Source: Pseudovibrio brasiliensis (GTDB lineage Bacteria; Pseudomonadota; Alphaproteobacteria; Rhizobiales; Stappiaceae). Taken from it: a stretch of 64,000 nt of DNA. Position numbers and translations under genes: made by a program. The notes below the pieces were generated by a model. That model was not told the origin of the DNA and ran no database searches. It was given only the letters and a program-made list of their open reading frames with translations. The stretch lies in NCBI RefSeq assembly GCF_018282095.1, contig NZ_CP074126.1, positions 1 to 64,000 of the forward strand, written 5' to 3'. Positions 59,534 to 64,000 of this stretch are shown here, one piece after another. Position 1 is the stretch's first letter. Every line of letters begins with the position of its first letter.

Positions 59534-60014
59534 TAAGGCCTCCTGTGATAGCTATGCAAGAGCTTTGCATTGCTAGAAAATTTAGTTCTACTTAACTAGA
59601 GATAAATGAATTGTCGAGAAGTGGGGGTATTTTATGAGTGTTTTAGTTGGTCGCCTGATTGAGGTTTCCGCTAATATTGTCTGAAAGTTGCACTTACGAG
59701 TTTGGTATTATTTGAGTTGATTTGCTTTTAATATTTATTAGTACATTAAGTGAAATAGTAAAAACCTTCTCGGTAATATCCAGTTTGTACAAATTTCAAG
59801 CACATTATAGTTAATAATGTAACTGTGAAGATAATTTAATGTATTTTAATATGGGTATTATTTACGTATTAGATGGTCTATGGATGCCAAAACTATGAGG
59901 TTATTATAGAATTGTAGATAATCTACAGTTACGAAGTTTCGTTGATTTGAAATGTGAAACTGAGCTTGCTCCACCGAAATGACTTACGTTTATGATTAAG
60001 AAAACGGAGGATCC
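59534..60014. other. AT-rich intergenic region
   Basis: About 480 bases with no convincing gene. It should contain the promoter for the minus-strand glycosyltransferase transcript; the right end abuts the IS remnant. Confidence 0.45.
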
Positions 60015-60656
60015 GTGGGAAGCAAGCGTACTAAGATGGAAGAGATTGTCATTAGGTTGCGACAAGTTGACATCCTAACAAGTCAAGGGGTGTCGCGCAT
60101 AGGCGTGCTTTGGCAGTGTGGAGTAACTGAACAAACTCATTATCGCTGGAAGACGAGGTGTGGCGGAATAGGTAGGGAGTAACTCAAGGAACTGAAGCGT
60201 CTGCAGAAAGAGAGTAAACGGTTGCGACGTCCTGTCTCTGATCTGGCATTGGAGAAGTTGGTACTAGCGAAGCCTAACGAGGGAAGCCTTTGAGGCCATC
60301 TTGTCATCGAGCTTGCATCAATCATGTTCACAGCCAAATGAAGGTTTCCGAACGTCTTTTGGGGTGGGAGAGGCAAAGGGTTCCGATGAAGTAGCCAAAA
60401 AAGGAAGTTTCTGGCTCAATGACGCCTTGTTATCAGTGTGTGGCAATCATATCTGGTCATATGATTTTGTGTATGATCACACTGAGAGTTATTGGTGTTT
60501 AGAATATTGAATACAGTCTGCAGTGTCTTGCTATCCGAGCGAAGTGGAAACTGAACTTCATTCGAAGTGATCGATGAGTTGAAGGATCTTTTCATCCTAT
60601 GCTGTCCACTTGCCTACATTCGCTCTGACAACGGTCCTGAGCTTGTTGCTGAGACT
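60015..60656 (+). mobile_element. Degenerate IS3-family insertion sequence remnant
   Basis: Translation from 60015 gives an OrfA-like start (EEIVIRLRQVDILTSQGVSRIGVLW...TEQTHYRWK) with an in-frame TAA at 60180-60182, then LKRLQKESKRLRRPVSDLALEKLVL to a stop at 60291-60293. OrfB pieces follow in several frames: ACINHVHSQMKVSERL near 60310, NHIWSYDFVYDHT near 60445 and VIDELKDLFILCCPLAYIRSDNGPELVAETA ending near 60656, where DNGPE is the second catalytic Asp region of the DDE transposase. Multiple stops and shifts show it is dead. The 3' third of OrfB is missing at the junction with the integrase. Terminal repeats were not found. Confidence 0.85.
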
Positions 60657-61317
60657 GCCTTCATGGATGTTAGTGGCCCCCAAACGGATGACATCGCCAA
60701 CCCTCGCGCCGGTATAAGCAAGCAGCTCATATGCGAGACGCTCAGGAGTTCCAATTGGAAACGCTTTCTCGAAAGCCTGCATTTCGTCTGGTTGCCATGT
60801 ATGGAAGCCTTCACGGTTTTTGGGGAAGTAATGCACCCCGATAGTTGGGTCCACATTCACGTACTCAATATGAATGGCCCACTTGATGAGACTTTTTTAG
60901 CGTTTTTAAGAACGCATTCGCTGCTTCCGGTGTTGTTTGAAATGCTTCCATATCAAGCTTGATTTGCTTGCTTGTGAGCTTGCTAAATCGTGTGTGTTCG
61001 TAAAGGGCGCTAATACGCTTGAAGGCGTAGCGTTGGTATTTCTGAGTTGAGGACGCAAGACGATTGAATTGGCTGCTGTCCATGTAAGTGCAGATCAGCC
61101 ATCCAATAGAATGGGAGTTCATAGTCTTTCGTGGCAACGGTGAGGTCACCTGACTGAGTTTAGCCATTGCAGCCCCATACGCCATCAGGAACTCTTGGCT
61201 CTCTGGGTCATCAGGAAGACGAATTCGGGTGCCGCCACGATATCGACGTGCGTAATACAACACAGCGCCTGATGTCCGCTTCACGGTCTCCACATATCGA
61301 ATGGAGTTTGGACGCAT
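60657..61317 (-). pseudogene. Tyrosine recombinase (phage/island integrase), frameshifted and truncated
   Basis: From ATG 61317 the N-terminal part reads MRPNSIRYVETVKRTSGAVLYYARRYRGGTRIRLP and runs through the SAM-like core-binding domain (AANAFLKTLKK). The frame then breaks at a run of six A residues (60893-60898); removing one A continues it as SLIKWAIHIEYVNVDPTIGVHYF, and EGFHTWQPDEMQAFEKAFPIGTPERLAYELLAYTGARVGDVIRLG with the first catalytic Arg. The sequence stops matching at about 60657 where the IS3 remnant begins, so the His-x-x-Arg and nucleophile Tyr are lost. The open frame also extends to 61347. Non-functional. Confidence 0.85.
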
Positions 61318-61400
61318 TGTCTTCCCCTTTATTACGCTGAAACTCAATGTTACCCTGCGTAATTATGCCGATGATTGAAGTTGAAATGCAAGGCAGAGAG

Positions 61401-62186
61401 ATGAGCAATAAGGCGAGGCAAAAACGAGGTTTCATCCGGTTTTCAAAAGCCAAAGCGCGGCGGATTTGTGATCTCGTTTCCAAAGGTACGTCACTCAAGG
61501 CAATTGCGCGCCTTGGTTCGATGCCGAGCGTTGCGAGCATCTATAAATGGCGAAAAGCCCATCCTGATTTTGATATCGCAATGAAGGAAGCGCTGGCACA
61601 AAGTAGAACGAAATCACGATGCATTTCTAAACCGGCAAGCGAGCATTCTCCAAAGGGCCGAATAAGCGACTATAGTGATAGTATTGCGGGCGCGATCTGT
61701 GAGCGTTTAAGCGCTGCTGAGAGCCTTCGCTCTATTTGTGAAGATGAGGTCATGCCGACCCGGAAAACTGTCTACAGTTGGCTTAAAACTCATCCTGAGT
61801 TCCAGTTAGCGTATGAGACGGCTCGCAGTTTTGCTGTTGATAGCCTCGTTGATGAGATGTTGGAGATTGCCGACGATGCTCGCAATGACTGGATAGAGCG
61901 CATTACTAGAAATGAAACCACATTGGCTTTCAACGCAGAAAGCGTTCAACGGTCGCGCTTACGCATACAAACGCGCCAGTGGATTGCAGAGAAGCATTGC
62001 CCTTCTCGTTATGGTCAAAAGATAAAAAGTGAAGTCACTGGAAAGGACGGGGGTGTCCTGCAAGCGGAAGTAACCGGGCTTGATACTCACGGAGAGAAGA
62101 TGTCAGAGCTTGAAATTGCGCGTCGTGTTGCATTCCTTTTGCAAAAAGGCGCGCAGGCACATGATTGGCTATCAAATCAAAAGTAG
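61401..62186 (+). CDS. Phage terminase small-subunit-like protein with tandem HTH
   Basis: The 261-residue product has two successive helix-turn-helix units: ARRICDLVSKGTSLKAIARLGSMPSVASIYKWRKAHPDFDIAMKEAL and AICERLSAAESLRSICEDEVMPTRKTVYSWLKTHPEFQLAYETAR. They are followed by EMLEIADDARNDWIER and NAESVQRSRLRIQTRQWIAEKHCPSRYGQKIKSEVTG, a C-terminal block I associate with terminase small-subunit-like proteins that recognise packaging sites. ATG 61401 has AGG at 7 bases; upstream ATGs at 61347 and 61371 are possible. No large terminase or capsid genes adjoin, so it is an orphan or a co-opted regulator. Confidence 0.7.
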   Translation: MSNKARQKRGFIRFSKAKARRICDLVSKGTSLKAIARLGSMPSVASIYKWRKAHPDFDIAMKEALAQSRTKSRCISKPASEHSPKGRISDYSDSIAGAICERLSAAESLRSICEDEVMPTRKTVYSWLKTHPEFQLAYETARSFAVDSLVDEMLEIADDARNDWIERITRNETTLAFNAESVQRSRLRIQTRQWIAEKHCPSRYGQKIKSEVTGKDGGVLQAEVTGLDTHGEKMSELEIARRVAFLLQKGAQAHDWLSNQK

Positions 62187-62243
62187 TTTGGTTTTCAATG
62201 GACAGGAATAGATCCGCCCATTGATTTGATCTCTTGTGCTGAT

Positions 62244-62831
62244 TTACTCAGAGTGTGCCCGAAAGTAATCAATTGCTTCCGCGACTCTTGCTCGAATGGC
62301 TGCAGCGACGCGGTCATAACCCATTGCGCGGGCAATTGCATTGACCGGGTCCTCTTCGCGGAGCAAATGGGGTTGTTCATCAATGAGATCGGCGATTTCA
62401 GCAATTGGAATATCCGTTACAGAGCGCCTGTAATCTTTGTTGACTGCTGGCCTGAAGCCAATGAGTTGCGTTTTGCTATCTTTTTCCCAAACGAAGGTAC
62501 CTGTTGTTTCCTCGTGAAGGTCGAAGTTCGCAAAGTGCTTCTCAATTTCACGCCGCAACACAGCACCAGTTCTACTCCAACCATGTGCTTTGGTAATGCG
62601 CTGCGCCAATGCTGTATCTTTGATTGGCCCTTCATCCGATACAATTTTTCTAATCATCTCCGACAGTGTTGGAGCATAGTCAGAGTCATGAAATTTGTCT
62701 GGATCCGGTGAAAGGCCAGAAAGGTCTGACCACTCATATGGCTTTGATGTCGGTGATGGCGCATCTGATGCTGAAGTTACAGAGTGATTACCGCGCAATG
62801 GAGTGCTCTGTACTGGTTCAGACTTATCAGC
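62244..62831 (-). pseudogene. DUF3320-containing 3' segment of the helicase gene, beyond an in-frame amber codon
   Basis: This stretch is in the same frame as the helicase/nuclease gene to its right, separated only by TAG at 62832-62834. It reads ADKSEPVQSTPLRGNHSVTS and then a DUF3320-type domain (TLSEMIRKIVSDEGPIKDTALAQRITKAHGWSRTGAVLRREIEKHF, then GTFVWEKDSK and VTDIPIAEIADLIDEQP), ending VAEAIDYFRAHSE. DUF3320 is normally the C-terminal domain of the same polypeptide. The only start-like codon near its beginning is a TTG (62798) without a good binding site, so independent translation is doubtful. Confidence 0.7.
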
Positions 62832-62834
62832 CTA
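62832..62834 (-). other. In-frame amber codon splitting the helicase gene
   Basis: TAG between ETA and ADKSEP. The reading frame is open on both sides, so a single substitution would restore a continuous gene. Located in a charged linker between the nuclease domain and DUF3320. Confidence 0.8.
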
Positions 62835-64000
62835 TGCCGTTTCCTTGACCTCTTCAAGTGATGTCTCTGGAGTGCTTTCATCAAGTTGAGTTTCAAAAGC
62901 CAAGCGCTCTTCTTCAAGCTTTGCAGCCTCTGCTGCTTGCTCTTCCCTCAGTTTATCCGCCACGCGGCTATCGGCTAACAGATCTCGGAGCTTTTGATGG
63001 ATCTCGTCTGCTACATGTTGAGAGTCGTACCACCAATCAGGAGACCAAATACGAAGGATTTCCCAACCTAGATTGCGCAATACCTGCTCGCGTACTTTAT
63101 CGCGATCCCGTGCCGTTGCTGAACTATGGTATGTTGCTCCATCGCATTCTACGCCAGCAATAAACGCTCCCGGTTTATCTGGGTGTACAATGCCTAAATC
63201 TACTCTGAAGCCTGACACTCCGACCTGCGGAACGATTGTCCAGCCTCGCATCTGGAGTGCTTCGGACACAGCTTCTTCGAATGGGCTATCATAGCCTCCT
63301 ACAGAACCATCGTCTGAAGCTGCTAGTGCAATAGTGCCCTTTTCAGCAAAGCTCAGGAACTCCTTAAGATGCTTAACGCCGAGGGCTTTCGTCCGAGACG
63401 TATCAATAGCATCTGCCGTAACCGTACTGAAAATGAGTAGTTCTTCGCGTGCGCGGGTTACAGCAACGTTTAATCTGCGTTCCCCGCCATCTTTATTGAT
63501 CGCGCCAAACGACATGGACATCTTGCCAGCAAGGTCAGGTGCAAACGTAATTGAGAACATCATTACATCGCGTTCATCACCCTGAACGTTCTCAAGGTTG
63601 CGCACGATAACTGGTTCAATACGTTCATCAGCAAAGAACCACTCCAACTCCGGATGATTACGCAATTCAGCGTCAAATAAGTCCTGAATCAAACTCTGTT
63701 GCTGTTGGTTGAAGGTTATTACGCCAAGTGTAGGGCGCTCTTCTTCCGGCTGATCGATCCACTTGCGCAGGCGTTTAACCGCTTCTTTGACGATGTTCTG
63801 GGCTTCTAGCTTATTGGTTCTGCTCTTGCCTCGATCATAAATTGCCTCCGGCGTGTGAACGAGTTTAACAGCGCGGTCTGCTACTACAGGCGATGGGAAT
63901 GTAATCAGTCTGTTTTCGTAGTAGTGCCAGTTGGAGAATGCGATGAGAGACTCGTGACGACTGCGGTAGTGCCAGTTCAGTTGCAAGTTAGGCAAACCAG
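62832..64000 (-). CDS. SF1 helicase-nuclease C-terminal part (AAA_12 and REase_MTES_1575), 5' end outside window
   Basis: The frame is open to the right edge. The first residues (LPNLQLNWHYRSRHESLIAFSNWHYYENRLITFPSP) are the SF1 helicase motif around the conserved YRSR. Next come VITFNQQQQSLIQDLF, NVQGDERDVMMFSITF and RRLNVAVTRAREELLIFS (motifs V-VI, helicase arginine finger). A Vsr-like nuclease domain follows at about 63040-63300: SPFEEAVSEALQMRGW, FRVDLGIVHP and IAGVECDGATYHSS, giving E, D and E-x-D acidic residues. It ends at TAG 62832-62834 before DUF3320. Such large helicases recur in phage-defence islands; that role is inference. Confidence 0.82.
   Translation of the reverse strand, partial: GLPNLQLNWHYRSRHESLIAFSNWHYYENRLITFPSPVVADRAVKLVHTPEAIYDRGKSRTNKLEAQNIVKEAVKRLRKWIDQPEEERPTLGVITFNQQQQSLIQDLFDAELRNHPELEWFFADERIEPVIVRNLENVQGDERDVMMFSITFAPDLAGKMSMSFGAINKDGGERRLNVAVTRAREELLIFSTVTADAIDTSRTKALGVKHLKEFLSFAEKGTIALAASDDGSVGGYDSPFEEAVSEALQMRGWTIVPQVGVSGFRVDLGIVHPDKPGAFIAGVECDGATYHSSATARDRDKVREQVLRNLGWEILRIWSPDWWYDSQHVADEIHQKLRDLLADSRVADKLREEQAAEAAKLEEERLAFETQLDESTPETSLEEVKETA

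Noticed and set aside
60567-60962. 131-residue plus-strand open frame
   Set aside because: It is chimeric: its first 30 codons are the transposase remnant and the rest is antisense to the integrase pseudogene.

Overview
The window opens on the initiation codon of dnaA and carries dnaA, dnaN, recF and gyrB in order, so it is the conventional numbering start of a bacterial chromosome. BetI-type choline regulation, a possible RirA-type iron box, SorC/LysR-controlled ABC operons and the protein sequences point to a marine or host-associated alphaproteobacterium. The Stappiaceae/Pseudovibrio neighbourhood is my best guess; that is inference, not a database result. No rRNA, tRNA or CRISPR array was recognised.

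Layout. (1) 1-9025: replication genes dnaA-dnaN-recF and gyrB, with three tandem LysE/RhtB-type exporters inserted between recF and gyrB. (2) 9073-11476: a lone FCD-type GntR regulator, a MarR regulator with a hotdog thioesterase, and a small ABM-fold (possibly heme-degrading) monooxygenase. (3) 11877-14741: heme ABC importer hmuTUV with a candidate iron-responsive operator upstream. (4) 15667-22414: a type I secretion locus of a 1195-residue modular acidic secreted protein, a PrtD-type ABC exporter and an HlyD-type adaptor. (5) 22462-29589: choline/glycine betaine module, betIAB on the minus strand and choXWV on the plus strand, with a BetI-type palindrome between them. (6) 29788-32087: a DUF898 membrane protein and an M48 metalloprotease. 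(7) 32126-40763: a LysR-controlled peptide-type ABC importer flanked by two amidohydrolases of acyl-amino-acid type. (8) 41219-52738: a large operon with a ribose-type ABC importer, SorC regulator, aldo/keto reductase, GlpD-like dehydrogenase, LsrF/DhnA-type aldolase, FGGY kinase and GMC oxidoreductase, which reads as a complete route for an unknown polyol or sugar.

From about 52.75 kb the base composition becomes visibly AT-richer. 52967-59533 holds three SAM-methyltransferase-fold proteins and a large protein joining a polysaccharide pyruvyl transferase-like domain to a GT8 glycosyltransferase. The coiled-coil N-terminus of that protein sits in a separate frame across a seven-A slippery run. 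60015-61347 is wreckage: an IS3-family remnant abutting a frameshifted, truncated tyrosine recombinase. Then come a phage terminase small-subunit-like gene and the 3' part of a helicase/nuclease gene of the AAA_12, REase_MTES_1575 and DUF3320 type. That gene is interrupted by one in-frame amber codon and runs off the right edge. The 52.75-64 kb stretch is best read as an acquired, partly decayed island.

A recurring design is that a highly expressed secreted or periplasmic protein comes first, followed by a strong hairpin and then the membrane components. It is seen at the type I locus, the cho operon, the peptide-type ABC operon and the sugar-type ABC operon, and implies partial termination or mRNA processing to set stoichiometry.
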